Shown: positions 15,411 to 24,429, numbered from the stretch's first letter. The stretch: 64,000 nucleotides of DNA from Nocardioides lacusdianchii (GCF_020102855.1 NZ_JADHZD010000007.1:62001-126000), one strand, 5' to 3'. Numbers and translations are program-made. The notes: generated by a model from the letters alone, not told the origin.

Positions 15411-16590
15411 GGAACACCTCGCGGTGCAGCAGCAGGAGGGCCGCGGCCACCGGCACCGCGAGCAGCGCACCGACGATGCCCAGGAGCGATCCGCCCACGA
15501 GCGCGGCCACGACCGTGACCGAGCCGGGGATGTCGACCGACTTCTTCATGATGCGCGGGTAGATCAGGTAGGACTCCACCTGCTGGTAGGCGACGTAGTA
15601 GACGAGCGCCACCAGGGCGACCGTCGGTGAGACCGTCAGCGCGAGCAGCGTCATGAGCGCACCGGACACGAAGGCACCGACGACCGGGATCAGCGAGAAC
15701 AGGCCCACCACGAAGGCGAGGGCGAAGGCGTAGTCGCCGAGTCCCACGATGAACGAGAACACCAGCGTGCTGAGTCCCGCGCACAGCGCGACGAGGAACG
15801 CGCCGGCGACGTAGGCACCGGTCGAGCGGATGATCTTGTCGCCGAGCTCGCTGACCCGCGGCCGCTTCGAGGCCGGCGCCAGGGAGTAGGCGGCGTGCTT
15901 GATGCTGGGCAACGAGGCGAGGAAGTAGATCATCAGCACCAGGACGATGAAGCTGTTGGCGACCGCCGACAGCACCCTCAGGCCGACGCCGAGCGCGCCG
16001 CCGAAGACCTTCTGGCCGAAGTCGCCGTTCTGGATGTAGTCGCGCGCCTTGGCGATGACGTCGTACTGGTCGTCGAGCTTCTGCACCTGCGAGTTGGCCT
16101 GGAGGTCGTCGAGCCACCCCGGGGCGTTGCGGGTGATCGCAGCGATCTGCTCGCTGATCACCGGCGCGATGGCGACCACGAAGAGCGCGAGCACCCCGAT
16201 CACCACGACCAGCACCATCAGCACGGAGAGCCCGCGCCGGATGCCGCGACGCATGAAGAGCTCCACCACCGGATTGAGCCCGATGGCGAGGAACATCGAC
16301 ATCACGAGCAGGATCAGGATCGAGGAGATGCTCAACAGCTGCTGGGACAGGAAGATCGCGGCCAGGGCGCCGAAGGCACCGAAGAACCCGATCTTGAACG
16401 GCGAGTGGCGCAGCAGCAGCGGTGCTGCCGGGACCTCCGCCGGGACGTAGGGGGCGGGCGCCGCCTCGTCGACCACGAGGTCGATGGCGTCGTCGATCTG
16501 CTCGGCGATCTCGGCGGCCGACTTCGCCGACTCCTCAGCGGCCTCGGCGGCTGCTTCGGCGCGGTCGGCGTCCTCGCTGACCTTCTCCAC
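15388..16590 (-). CDS. AI-2E family transporter (PerM-like)
   Basis: A membrane protein of 400 residues from the GTG at 16590. An acidic Ala-rich N-terminus (about 60 residues) precedes roughly eight membrane helices, a periplasmic-type loop with NAPGWLDDLQANSQVQKLD, and the family-typical end YLIYPRIMKKSVDIPGSV. The family exports small molecules, AI-2 only in some members. The frame remains open and protein-like upstream (SWRDRLRQAIA) to a CTG at 16698 that overlaps the stop of the coiled-coil gene as CTGA. The true protein may therefore be 436 residues and translationally coupled. The two genes form an operon. Confidence 0.85.
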   Translation of the reverse strand: MEKVSEDADRAEAAAEAAEESAKSAAEIAEQIDDAIDLVVDEAAPAPYVPAEVPAAPLLLRHSPFKIGFFGAFGALAAIFLSQQLLSISSILILLVMSMFLAIGLNPVVELFMRRGIRRGLSVLMVLVVVIGVLALFVVAIAPVISEQIAAITRNAPGWLDDLQANSQVQKLDDQYDVIAKARDYIQNGDFGQKVFGGALGVGLRVLSAVANSFIVLVLMIYFLASLPSIKHAAYSLAPASKRPRVSELGDKIIRSTGAYVAGAFLVALCAGLSTLVFSFIVGLGDYAFALAFVVGLFSLIPVVGAFVSGALMTLLALTVSPTVALVALVYYVAYQQVESYLIYPRIMKKSVDIPGSVTVVAALVGGSLLGIVGALLAVPVAAALLLLHREVFLKRQDAL

Positions 16591-16694
16591 GACCTCGTGG
16601 ACCCCGGCGTCGGGGGGCAGGTCGGTCGCGGCGGGGGAGGGCTGGGTCTCGGTGTCGCGCGGGGCGATCGCCTGCCGGAGCCGGTCGCGCCAGC

Positions 16695-17975
16695 TCAGGA
16701 CTCGTCCTCGCCGAAGCCGGCCACGACGTCGCGCAGGGCGCCGAGCTGGGCGGTGATGGCGTCACGTCGCTTGGCGACCCGGTCGACCTCGGCCTGGATG
16801 TTGGCGAGCTCGCGCTCGGCCTCCGCGACCCGGGTGGCGCCGATCGAGTCGGCCTGGGTTCGTGCCGAGGCGACGACCTGCTCGGCCTCGCGACGGGCTC
16901 GGGTGAGCAGCCCCTCGGCCTCGGCCTGTGCCTGCTGGCGGTGGGCGTTGGCCTGGGCCGTGGCCTCGCGGGCCCGCTGCTCCGCGGCGGTGGCCCGTGC
17001 CTCGGCCTCGGCGACGAGGCGCTGGGTCTCGGCCGTGGCGTTGCTGTGGTGCTCGGCGGCCTCGCGGGTCAGGCGCTCCTTCTCGACCGCGAGCGTGCGT
17101 CGGGCCTCCTGGACCTCGCGGTCCGCGGCGGCCCGGGCCTGCTCGGCCTCGCGGGTCGCGGTCACCCGCATCTCGTTGGTCTCCTGCTGGGCGGCGAGGC
17201 GGAGCTGGTCGGACTCGCGGCGCGCGGCGGCGAGCAGGTCCTCGGCCTCGGCCTTGGCAAGGCTGCGCTCTGTCTCGGCGTCGGCGGTGAGCCGCGCGCG
17301 CATCTCGTCGAGCTCCTTGAGCTGCACCATGCGCATGTCGTCGGCCTCGCGGGCGGCGTCGGCGCGGATGCTGGTGGCGTCGCGCTCGGCGGCCTTGCGG
17401 ATGTCGGCGGCGTCGCGGTGCCCGGCGCGGCGCACGTCGGCCGCCTCTTCCTCGGCCATCTTCAGCATCGAGGAGGCGCGACCGCCCAGCCCGGCGTAGG
17501 TCGGGTTGGCGTTCTCCTGCAGCTCCTCGCGGGCTGCGGAGAGCTCGGCCTCGAGCTCGATGACGCGCTGCTCGCTGCTGGCGAGGCTGGTGGCCAGGCC
17601 GGACTTCTCGTTCTGGAGCTGGCCGACGCGCTGGTCGACGGCCGCCTTGTCGTAGCCACCGCGGCGTACGACGGGGAGCGGGGCCGCGCCGGCCGGGGTC
17701 GGTGCGACGGGGGACGTGGTGGCCGCCGCGGGAGCCGCGGCCGGTCGGGACGCGGGCGGTCGGGCCGCGGGCGGGACCACCGGGGAGCGGCGCGTCGCCT
17801 CGGCGTCCGGGCTCGGCGCTGCCGGAGCGGCCTGCGTCGCGGCGCGGCTGCCGGTCTGGGGCTTCGCGACCTCCGGTTCGTCCTTCGCCGTGACCGGGAG
17901 CACCTGGGTCTCCTCGGCCGCGTCGTCGGCGGACTCCGGCTCGTCGAAGATGGACAGGCCCTTGTCGGAGCTCAT
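16695..17975 (-). CDS. DivIVA-like coiled-coil protein
   Basis: A 426-residue protein. Residues 1-100 are a disordered, Ala/Pro-rich acidic tail, unusual at this end. RRGGYDKAAVDQRV near residue 105 resembles the N-terminal membrane-targeting segment of DivIVA. From about 115 to 415 an almost continuous coiled coil follows, with recurring AEAEA and REAEQ heptads. Such proteins (FilP/Scy/DivIVA relatives) organise polar growth and cytoskeleton in actinobacteria. It is probably cotranscribed with the AI-2E transporter. Function is inferred from architecture. Confidence 0.75.
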   Translation of the reverse strand: MSSDKGLSIFDEPESADDAAEETQVLPVTAKDEPEVAKPQTGSRAATQAAPAAPSPDAEATRRSPVVPPAARPPASRPAAAPAAATTSPVAPTPAGAAPLPVVRRGGYDKAAVDQRVGQLQNEKSGLATSLASSEQRVIELEAELSAAREELQENANPTYAGLGGRASSMLKMAEEEAADVRRAGHRDAADIRKAAERDATSIRADAAREADDMRMVQLKELDEMRARLTADAETERSLAKAEAEDLLAAARRESDQLRLAAQQETNEMRVTATREAEQARAAADREVQEARRTLAVEKERLTREAAEHHSNATAETQRLVAEAEARATAAEQRAREATAQANAHRQQAQAEAEGLLTRARREAEQVVASARTQADSIGATRVAEAERELANIQAEVDRVAKRRDAITAQLGALRDVVAGFGEDES

Positions 17976-18030
17976 GGTCGAGGCACCCTCTCTCGGTCGA
18001 ACTGACTGCGTGGGTGCCAGTCTTGCCGAT

Positions 18031-18112
18031 GCCCCGACAACATCACACCCCGGCTCGCGGGCGACTCGGTGCGAGTCGGGCGAACCGGGGTGTGAGCAGT
18101 GTCTCGTCGGGG
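18031..18112. terminator. nested long hairpin downstream of ccr
   Basis: TCACACCCCGG (18043-18053) pairs with CCGGGGTGTGA (18085-18095). Inside it CGACTCG and CGAGTCG (18062-18078) form a second stem, and outside it GCCCCGAC (18031-18038) faces GTCGGGG (18106-18112). There is no T-run. It lies immediately 3' of ccr and probably ends that transcript. Confidence 0.6.
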
Positions 18113-18125
18113 TGCCGGTGCTGCC

Positions 18126-19466
18126 TCAGACGCCGCGGAAGCGGTTGATCGCCGTCTCGTGCTGCGCGCGCATCTCGTGGTCGAGGACGCCGAGGCCCTC
18201 CTCGGGCGAGAGGCACAGGACGCCGACCTTGCCCTGGTGGGAGTTGTGGTGGACGTCGAGCGAGGCCTGGCCGACCTCCTCGAGCGTGTAGGTCTTCGAC
18301 AGGGTCGGGTGGATCTTGCCCTTGGCGATGAGGCGGTTGGCCTCCCACGACTCGCGGTAGTTGGCGAAGTGGCTGGAGATGATGCGCTTGAGGTTCATCC
18401 ACAGGTAGCGGTTGTCGTACTCGTGCATGTAGCCCGACGTCGACGCGCAGGTGGTGATGGTGCCGCCCTTGCGGGTGACGAAGACGGACGCGCCGAAGGT
18501 CTCACGGCCGGGGTGCTCGAAGACGATGTCGATGTCCTCGCCGCCGGTGAGCTCGCGGATGCGGGCGCCGAAGCGCTTCCACTCCTTCGGGTCCTGCTTG
18601 GTGTTCTCGTCGTTCCAGAACTTGTAGCCCTCCTCGGAGCGGTTGATGATCAGCTCCGCGCCCATGCTGCGGGCGATGGCGGCCTTCTCCTCGTTGGAGA
18701 CCACGCAGACGGGGGTGGCGCCGCCGTTGAGGGCGTACTGCGTGGCGAAGCCGCCGAGACCACCCGAGGCGCCCCAGATCAGGACGTTGTCGCCCTGCTT
18801 CATGTCGCCGCCGTTCTTGGAGACCAGCTGGCGGTACGCCGTGCAGTTCACGAGGCCGGGGGAGGCGGCCTCCTCCCAGGTGAGGTGCTCCGGCTTGGGC
18901 ATGAGCTGGTTGGCCTTGACCATCGCGACGTCGGCCAGCCCGCCGAAGTTGGTCTCGAAGCCCCAGATGCGCTGCTCGGTGTCGAGCATCGTGTCGTTGT
19001 GGCCGTCGGGGCCCTCGAGCTCGACCGAGAGGCAGTGCGCGACGACGCGGTCGCCCGGCTTCCACTTGGTGACGCCGGCGCCGACCTTGAGCACGACGCC
19101 GGAGAGGTCGGAGCCGACCACGTGGTAGGGCAGGTCGTGGCGCTTGGTGAGCTCGGAGTTGCGGCCGTAGCGCTCGAGGAACCCGAAGGTGGAGACGGGC
19201 TCGAAGATCGAGGTCCAGACGGTGTTGTAGTTGATGGCGCTGGCCATCACGGCCACGAACGCCTCGCCCGGGCCGAGCTCCGGCAGGGGCACCTCGTCGA
19301 CGTGGAGGGACTTGCGGGGGTCCTTGTCCCGGGAGGCCACCCCCTCGAACATGTCGACCTCGTCCTTCTTGACGAAGGCGGCGCGGTAGGACTCGGGCAG
19401 CTCCAGGGAGGCGAAGTCCTCCGAGGTGGCGTTGCCGGACTGGATGGCTTCGAGGATGTTGTGCAC
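18126..19466 (-). CDS. ccr: crotonyl-CoA carboxylase/reductase
   Basis: NADPH- and CO2-dependent enzyme that converts crotonyl-CoA to (2S)-ethylmalonyl-CoA, the committed step of the ethylmalonyl-CoA pathway. The 446-residue medium-chain reductase has the nucleotide motif WGASGGLGG (231-239). The four residues known to bind CO2 are present: Asn81 (INYNTVW), Phe170 and Glu171 (GFETNFGG) and a His at 366 (SSHFANY). This separates it from plain crotonyl-CoA reductase. The start is GTG with AGGAG 8 nt upstream. An 18-nt motif at 19529-19546, shared with the etfBA promoter, suggests repression by a fatty-acid-type regulator. Epimerase, thiolase and meaB follow nearby. Confidence 0.96.
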   Translation of the reverse strand: MHNILEAIQSGNATSEDFASLELPESYRAAFVKKDEVDMFEGVASRDKDPRKSLHVDEVPLPELGPGEAFVAVMASAINYNTVWTSIFEPVSTFGFLERYGRNSELTKRHDLPYHVVGSDLSGVVLKVGAGVTKWKPGDRVVAHCLSVELEGPDGHNDTMLDTEQRIWGFETNFGGLADVAMVKANQLMPKPEHLTWEEAASPGLVNCTAYRQLVSKNGGDMKQGDNVLIWGASGGLGGFATQYALNGGATPVCVVSNEEKAAIARSMGAELIINRSEEGYKFWNDENTKQDPKEWKRFGARIRELTGGEDIDIVFEHPGRETFGASVFVTRKGGTITTCASTSGYMHEYDNRYLWMNLKRIISSHFANYRESWEANRLIAKGKIHPTLSKTYTLEEVGQASLDVHHNSHQGKVGVLCLSPEEGLGVLDHEMRAQHETAINRFRGV

Positions 19467-19528
19467 GGGTGTCTCCTGGAATCAGGGTGGGCGAGGCATC
19501 GGTGCCGTTGTCGGGTGCCGGTCAACGT

Positions 19529-19546
19529 ACCGGCGAGTAACCTTGC
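19529..19546. promoter_or_regulatory. candidate operator upstream of ccr, shared with etfBA
   Basis: ACCGGCGAGTAACCTTGC differs at only two of 18 positions from the motif at 45094-45111 before etfB. On the coding (minus) strand it overlaps TACGTT (19529-19524), the best -10 candidate for ccr, and lies 63 bp before the start codon. Confidence 0.5.
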
Positions 19547-19571
19547 GTGGTGCGTGGTGTGAGATACGTCG

Positions 19572-20027
19572 CTAGCGCGCGGGCTCGACGAGCTCAACGA
19601 GCACCCCGCCGGCGTCCTTGGGGTGGATGAAGTTCACGCGGCTGCCCGACGTGCCGCGCCGCGGGGCGTCGTACAGCAGGCGCAGGCCGCGTTCGCGGAG
19701 CACGTCCGCGACGTGCTCGACGTCCTCGACTCGGAACGCGAGCTGCTGGATGCCCTGTCCGTTGCGGTCGAGGAACTTGGCGATCGTCGACTCGGGCGTC
19801 AGCGGCGCGAGCAGCTGGATGCAGGAACCGGAGTCGCCGATGCCGACCATCGCCTCGCGCACGCCCTGCTCCTCGTTGACCTCCTCGTGGAGCACCCGCA
19901 TCCCGTAGGAGTCGCGGTAGAAGGCCATCGCCGCGTCGAGGTCGGGCACCGCGATGCCGACGTGGTCGATCGCGGTGAAGAGGTGCTGGAGGTCGTCTGG
20001 GAGGTCGGGCGCGCTCATGGGGGTCAT
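19572..20027 (-). CDS. mce: ethylmalonyl-CoA/methylmalonyl-CoA epimerase
   Basis: A 151-residue VOC-fold epimerase that interconverts the 2R and 2S forms of methylmalonyl-CoA or ethylmalonyl-CoA. Metal ligands of the family are visible: His22 (AIDHVGIAVPDL), Gln/His in the central GQGIQQLAFRVEDV block, and the C-terminal Glu in GGVLVELVEP. Its position between ccr and thiolase fits ethylmalonyl-CoA epimerase, which is needed because Ccr makes the 2S form and the mutase uses 2R. The ATG at 20027 is kept; MSAPD at 20018 is an alternative. Divergent from the thiolase across 145 bp. Confidence 0.92.
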   Translation of the reverse strand: MTPMSAPDLPDDLQHLFTAIDHVGIAVPDLDAAMAFYRDSYGMRVLHEEVNEEQGVREAMVGIGDSGSCIQLLAPLTPESTIAKFLDRNGQGIQQLAFRVEDVEHVADVLRERGLRLLYDAPRRGTSGSRVNFIHPKDAGGVLVELVEPAR

Positions 20028-20172
20028 CGTGCACTCCGGCGGCGTGGGGCGCGAGGGGGTGTGACGTGTGCCTCACCCCGGGCGGCTCCCACACCCTGCC
20101 GCACCGGCCGTCGTCATGGGTATCGTCGCTGGAGGTAGCACCCACCACCCCGCATGCCTGGAGGAGAAGCTC

Positions 20173-21357
20173 ATGACCGGTTCCGTGATCGTTGCCGGGG
20201 CTCGCACCCCGATCGGCCGCCTGCTCGGCGGACTCAAGGACCAGTCGGCGGCCGACCTCGGCGGCGTGGCCATCAAGGGCGCCCTGGAGAGGGCCGGCGT
20301 GTCCGGCGAGCAGGTCGACTACGTGATCATGGGCCAGGTCATCCAGGCCGGTGCCGGCCAGATCACGGCCCGCCAGGCGGCGGTCAAGGGCGGCATCCCG
20401 ATGAGCGTCCCCTCCATCACCATCAACAAGGTCTGCCTCTCCGGCATCAACGCGATCGCGATGGCCGACCAGCTGATCCGCGCCGGTGAGCACGAGATCG
20501 TCGTCGCCGGCGGCATGGAGTCGATGACCCAGGCGCCCCACCTGCTGCCCAAGAGCCGCGAGGGCTTCAAGTACGGCGACACCGCGCTCGTCGACTCGAT
20601 GGCCTACGACGCGCTCTACGACCAGTTCACCCACCAGGCGATGATCAGCCTCACCGACGGCTGCAACGCCGCCGGCGCCAACCTCACCCGCGAGGAGCAG
20701 GACGCCTTCGCCGCCCAGTCGCACCAGCGCGCGGCGCTGGCATGGAAGAACGGCGTCTTCGACGACGAGGTCGTCCCGGTCACGATCACCAGCCGCCGCG
20801 GCGACGTCACGGTCGCGGAGGACGAGGGCGTACGCGGCGACACGACCGTCGAGTCGCTCTCCGGCCTCCGGCCCGTGGCCAAGGACGGCAGCATCACCGC
20901 CGGCTCTGCCTCGCAGATCTCCGACGGCGCCTGCGCGGTCGTGGTGATGAGCAAGGCCAAGGCCGAGGAGCTCGGCCTCACCTGGCTCGCCGAGATCGGC
21001 GCCTCCGGCCAGGTCGCCGGCCCCGACTCCTCGCTCCAGCTCCAGCCGGCCAACGCGATCGCCAAGGCGGCCGAGAAGGAGGGCATCGCGGTCTCCGACA
21101 TCGACCTCTTCGAGCTCAACGAGGCCTTCGCCGCCGTCGGCATCGAGTCGGCGCGCCAGCTCGGTGTGGAGCAGGACAGGGTCAACGTCAACGGCGGTGC
21201 CATCGCCCTGGGCCACCCGGTCGGGATGTCCGGCGCCCGGATCGTGCTCCACCTCGCGCTGGAGCTCCAGCGCCGGGGCGGCGGCACCGGTGCGGCGGCG
21301 CTCTGCGGCGGTGGCGGCCAGGGCGACGCGCTCATCATCCGCGTGCCTGCTCGGTGA
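20173..21357 (+). CDS. acetyl-CoA C-acetyltransferase (thiolase)
   Basis: A 394-residue biosynthetic-type thiolase that condenses two acetyl-CoA to acetoacetyl-CoA, the first step of the ethylmalonyl-CoA route, or cleaves 3-ketoacyl-CoA. Catalytic residues are Cys88 ([10 protein letters not shown]), His348 (ALGHPVG) and Cys378 (CGGGGQGDA). The ATG at 20173 is preceded by GGAGGAG. TATCGT at about 20119-20124 is a plausible -10. The promoter region is shared with the divergent epimerase. meaB begins 22 bp after its stop, so they form an operon. Confidence 0.94.
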   Translation: MTGSVIVAGARTPIGRLLGGLKDQSAADLGGVAIKGALERAGVSGEQVDYVIMGQVIQAGAGQITARQAAVKGGIPMSVPSITINKVCLSGINAIAMADQLIRAGEHEIVVAGGMESMTQAPHLLPKSREGFKYGDTALVDSMAYDALYDQFTHQAMISLTDGCNAAGANLTREEQDAFAAQSHQRAALAWKNGVFDDEVVPVTITSRRGDVTVAEDEGVRGDTTVESLSGLRPVAKDGSITAGSASQISDGACAVVVMSKAKAEELGLTWLAEIGASGQVAGPDSSLQLQPANAIAKAAEKEGIAVSDIDLFELNEAFAAVGIESARQLGVEQDRVNVNGGAIALGHPVGMSGARIVLHLALELQRRGGGTGAAALCGGGGQGDALIIRVPAR

Positions 21358-21379
21358 CCCGGGCCGCGAGGCGGCGCTC

Positions 21380-22345
21380 GTGACGCGGCGGGGCGCCCAA
21401 GCGGTCCCCGACCTCGTCGCACGCGCGCGTGCGGGTGAGGCGGCAGCGGTCGCACGCCTGATCACCCTCGTGGAGGACGCCTCACCTCTCCTGCGCGAGG
21501 TGATGGCCGCACTCAACCCGCACACCGGTCGCGCCCACGTGCTGGGCATCACCGGTGCGCCGGGCGTCGGCAAGTCGACGTCGACCAACGCGCTGGTGGC
21601 CGGCATGCGGCGCGCCGGCAAGCGCGTCGGCGTGCTGGCGATCGACCCGTCGTCGCCCTTCAGCGGGGGTGCGCTGCTCGGCGACCGGGTGCGGATGGGC
21701 GACCACGCGCTCGACAAGGACGTGTACATCCGCTCGATGGGGGCCCGCGGGCACCTCGGCGGCCTCGCGTGGTCGACCCCGCAGGCGGTGCGGGTCCTCG
21801 ACGCGGCCGGCTGCGACGTGGTCGTCGTCGAGACCGTCGGCGTGGGCCAGAGCGAGGTCGAGGTGGCCGGGCTCGCCGACACCACCCTCGTGCTGCTGGC
21901 GCCGGGGATGGGCGACGGCATCCAGGCCGCGAAGGCCGGCATCCTCGAGGTCGGTGACCTCTACGTCGTCAACAAGGCCGACCGCGAGGGCGCCGAGCGC
22001 ACCCGTCGCGAGCTGCGCACGATGCTCACCCTCGGTGAGCGGCCCGAGGGTGCGTGGCGGCCCCCGGTGCTGATGACCGTGGCCAGCACGGGCGAGGGGG
22101 TCGACGACCTGCTCGGGGAGCTCGACCGCCACGCGGTCTGGCTGGAGGAGTCCGGCGAGCTCACGCGGCGGCGTACGCTCCGGGCGCGGCGCGAGGTCGA
22201 GGCGATCGCCCTGGCCGCGCTGCGCGAGCGCTGGGGCGGGACCGACTCCGGCGACGACCTCGAGGTCCTCGCCGCGAGCGTCGCGGCGGGGGAGACCGAC
22301 CCCTACGCCGCGGCGGACCGCCTAGTCGACGGCGGCGGCGACTGA
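21380..22345 (+). CDS. meaB: MeaB-type G-protein chaperone of B12 acyl-CoA mutase
   Basis: A 321-residue P-loop GTPase of the MeaB/ArgK family. It loads and protects adenosylcobalamin-dependent mutases, here presumably the MeaA-type mutase at the start of the window. Walker A is GAPGVGKST (59-67), the family-typical AIDPSSPFSGGALLGDR follows, with ETVGVGQSE as the Switch/Walker B area and NKAD as the base-specificity motif. The start is GTG, 22 bp after the thiolase stop, without a strong ribosome site. Its end overlaps the convergent roadblock-like gene by 24 bp. Confidence 0.93.
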   Translation: MTRRGAQAVPDLVARARAGEAAAVARLITLVEDASPLLREVMAALNPHTGRAHVLGITGAPGVGKSTSTNALVAGMRRAGKRVGVLAIDPSSPFSGGALLGDRVRMGDHALDKDVYIRSMGARGHLGGLAWSTPQAVRVLDAAGCDVVVVETVGVGQSEVEVAGLADTTLVLLAPGMGDGIQAAKAGILEVGDLYVVNKADREGAERTRRELRTMLTLGERPEGAWRPPVLMTVASTGEGVDDLLGELDRHAVWLEESGELTRRRTLRARREVEAIALAALRERWGGTDSGDDLEVLAASVAAGETDPYAAADRLVDGGGD

Positions 22346-22816
22346 CAGTGCCTGGCGCAGGTCCTCGGCGGCCCGGCGGGTCCAGGCCTCGAGGAGCGGC
22401 GGGCTGACGCCCTCCGCGGTGACCGAGAGCAGGTGGTCGGCGTCCGCCCCGGGGACGGACGCGATCACGGTGTGGCGCCGGCCTGCGGTGAGCTCCACCG
22501 TCTCGACCTCGCCGACCGACCCGTCCGGGCGCGTGCGGGTGGCGAAGGCGCTGCCGGCCTGGCGGGAGACGCGCGGGACCTCGGGCTTCGGCAGGCCGTA
22601 GGCCGCGACCGGGGTTCCCCCGGCCGTGCAGAGCACGGCCGACGACGGGTCGTCCATCGCGCGGAGCACCTCGACGAGGGACAGCCACAGGGCCTCTACC
22701 TGGGCGTCGGTGCGGGCGTCGCGGGAGCCGACCTGCTGGCGACGGTGCTGCGACGCACGCCCCGCCCACGACGTACGGCGCCGGGTGGCGGGCGAGGAGA
22801 TGAGTTCAGCAGTCAC
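22322..22816 (-). CDS. hypothetical protein with roadblock/LC7-like features
   Basis: A 164-residue protein. Residues 1-45 are basic and Arg-rich. The rest (LWLSLVEVLRAMDDPSSAVL, VAAYGLPKPEVPR, HTVIASVPGADADHLLSV) has the alternating helix/strand pattern and the VAAYG turn of roadblock/LC7 proteins, which in actinobacteria often work with small GTPases. The match is by pattern only. The GTG at 22816 has AAGGA 9 nt upstream. It overlaps meaB tail-to-tail by 24 bp. The 189 bp upstream contain an AT-richer patch (22870-22900) that may hold its promoter but no clear hexamers. Confidence 0.6.
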   Translation of the reverse strand: MTAELISSPATRRRTSWAGRASQHRRQQVGSRDARTDAQVEALWLSLVEVLRAMDDPSSAVLCTAGGTPVAAYGLPKPEVPRVSRQAGSAFATRTRPDGSVGEVETVELTAGRRHTVIASVPGADADHLLSVTAEGVSPPLLEAWTRRAAEDLRQALSVAAAVD

Positions 22817-23005
22817 GTGAGCACGTCCTTCCGAATGACGGGAAAGCGACGGAGCCCGAGGTGGCCGCAAAACACTTGTGGATCTCTTGTTGCCGATGAG
22901 TGCATGGACCGTAACCGCCCTGACGCCCATCGCGGAGCATTTCGCTCGAATCGAGGAGAGCGCGTCGCCGCGCACCGCAGCGAGCGCGGCCCGGTCGGGC
23001 GAGCC

Positions 23006-23740
23006 TCAGCTGATCGTCAGCGTGTGGCCGGTGATCCGCGACGCCGAGCTGCTGGCGAGGAACAGCACGGCGTCGGCCACGGCAGTGTCGGTGGCCGACC
23101 GGGGGTCGCGTACGAGCGTGTCGCCCGCGACCCGGCTGCCCGCGGACGCGGCCGGGCGGGGAGCGAACTGGCGGGGCAGGACGCGACGGGGGGAGCGGGC
23201 GACCGAGTTGACCCGCACCCCCAGGCCGGCCCAGTTGTCAGCGGCGCGCGCCGTCGAGGCGACGAGCTCGGCGTGGGCCGTCTCGGCAGGCTGCGACAGC
23301 TCCAGCCAGGTGCGTACGGCGCCGGTGTTGACCACGCACCCGCCGCCGAGGGCCGGGCTCTGGCCGAGCTTGAGCCGCAGCCTCGTGGTGAGGAAGGTCG
23401 GACCCAGCAGGCCCGAGCGGGCCGCCTCGGCGATGAAGTCGTGCTCACCGACCGGCAGGCCGTAGGGGAGGTTGCAGGTGGCTGCGAGCACGAGCACGTC
23501 GATGTGGTCGATGCTCGCCGCGAGGTGGTCGATGGAGTCCTGGCGCGCCAGGTTGACCGACTCGTAGTCGAAGGCCGAGAGGTCGGTGTCGTAGAGCGAG
23601 CGCAGCATCATCGTGCCGGTCACCGTCACCGAGGCGCCGCACGAGGCGAAGGACGACGCGATCGCGTGGCCCTCGCCGCGCGTGCCACCGACGACCAGGA
23701 CCTGGTAGCCGGCGAAGTCGTACGACCCCGATGTCGTCAT
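23006..23740 (-). CDS. SDR-fold protein lacking the catalytic YxxxK motif
   Basis: A 244-residue short-chain dehydrogenase-like protein. The nucleotide-binding segment is present but altered (VVGGTRGEGHAIA, about residues 16-28) and the C-terminal strand-turn (SSSASRITGHTLTIS) is typical. Where active SDRs have Tyr-x-x-x-Lys, this protein reads ETAHAELVAST, so neither Tyr nor Lys is present. NNAG is replaced by LAATCN. It probably binds a dinucleotide but cannot act by the usual SDR mechanism. GGGAGG lies before the ATG. Role unknown. Confidence 0.75.
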   Translation of the reverse strand: MTTSGSYDFAGYQVLVVGGTRGEGHAIASSFASCGASVTVTGTMMLRSLYDTDLSAFDYESVNLARQDSIDHLAASIDHIDVLVLAATCNLPYGLPVGEHDFIAEAARSGLLGPTFLTTRLRLKLGQSPALGGGCVVNTGAVRTWLELSQPAETAHAELVASTARAADNWAGLGVRVNSVARSPRRVLPRQFAPRPAASAGSRVAGDTLVRDPRSATDTAVADAVLFLASSSASRITGHTLTIS

Positions 23741-23841
23741 TGAGTGGCGTCCCTCCCGTCGAACTCCGGGGAGTTTCTACCACGCGCCACGGGTGCGGTG
23801 ACAGGCGAGACGGTGCACGTCTCGGCCACGGTCGGGACCGT

Positions 23842-24429
23842 TCAGGTCCCATCCTTCCCAGCCATCACTTCACCCTCACGGATGGGGTCGGCGAGGTCCA
23901 GCCGACCGGTCCGGACCGCCGCGAAGGTCCAGAGCTTGTTGAACACGAACGACAGGGGCGTGACGAGGCCGATGACGATCAGCTGCGACCAGTAGAGCCG
24001 GTTGCGCAGCCCCGAGGAGTCGTCGAAGACCTCGGTCGGCAGGCTCACGGGGGAGTGGGGGTGCATCAGGAGGGTGAGGAGCGCGAGGCCCACCAGCTGG
24101 CCGCCGAAGCCGACGACCAGGAACGGCCAGTACTCCGACCACCAGCGCTGCGCCTTGCTGCTGCGGAAGGTCCAGGTGCGGTTCAGCTGGAAGTTCGACA
24201 GGTTCGCCACCAGGAAGGCCAGGGTGGAGTAGACGTGGTACCAGCGGAGGTTGAAGTCGGTGGACCCGATGGCGACGACCGCGTCGTCGAAGTGGGGGCC
24301 CAGGCGGCGCAGCACCACGAGGGTCAGCAGGTTGACCAGCACCCCGGACGCACCCACCAGTCCGAAGCGCCCAAGCAGCCCGAAGTTGCGACCGTGGCGC
24401 GCCATGAGCGCGGCTCGCCGGGATCCCAT
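23842..24429 (-). CDS. GtrA family membrane protein
   Basis: A 195-residue protein with four membrane helices and the GtrA signatures FGLVGASGVLVNL near the N-terminus, NLSNFQLNRTWTF in the middle and FVFNKLWTF after the fourth helix. GtrA proteins help move polyprenyl-linked sugars across the membrane or act with glycosyltransferases in cell-envelope assembly. No glycosyltransferase gene is adjacent. The ATG has TAGCCT 6 nt upstream (24436-24441). It is divergent from the YbbN-like gene, 58 bp away. Confidence 0.9.
   Translation of the reverse strand: MGSRRAALMARHGRNFGLLGRFGLVGASGVLVNLLTLVVLRRLGPHFDDAVVAIGSTDFNLRWYHVYSTLAFLVANLSNFQLNRTWTFRSSKAQRWWSEYWPFLVVGFGGQLVGLALLTLLMHPHSPVSLPTEVFDDSSGLRNRLYWSQLIVIGLVTPLSFVFNKLWTFAAVRTGRLDLADPIREGEVMAGKDGT

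Noticed and set aside
18126..18402. Minus-strand 119-codon frame overlapping the ccr 3' end
   Set aside because: Shadow of ccr; runs partly through the terminator hairpin and has no protein-like composition.
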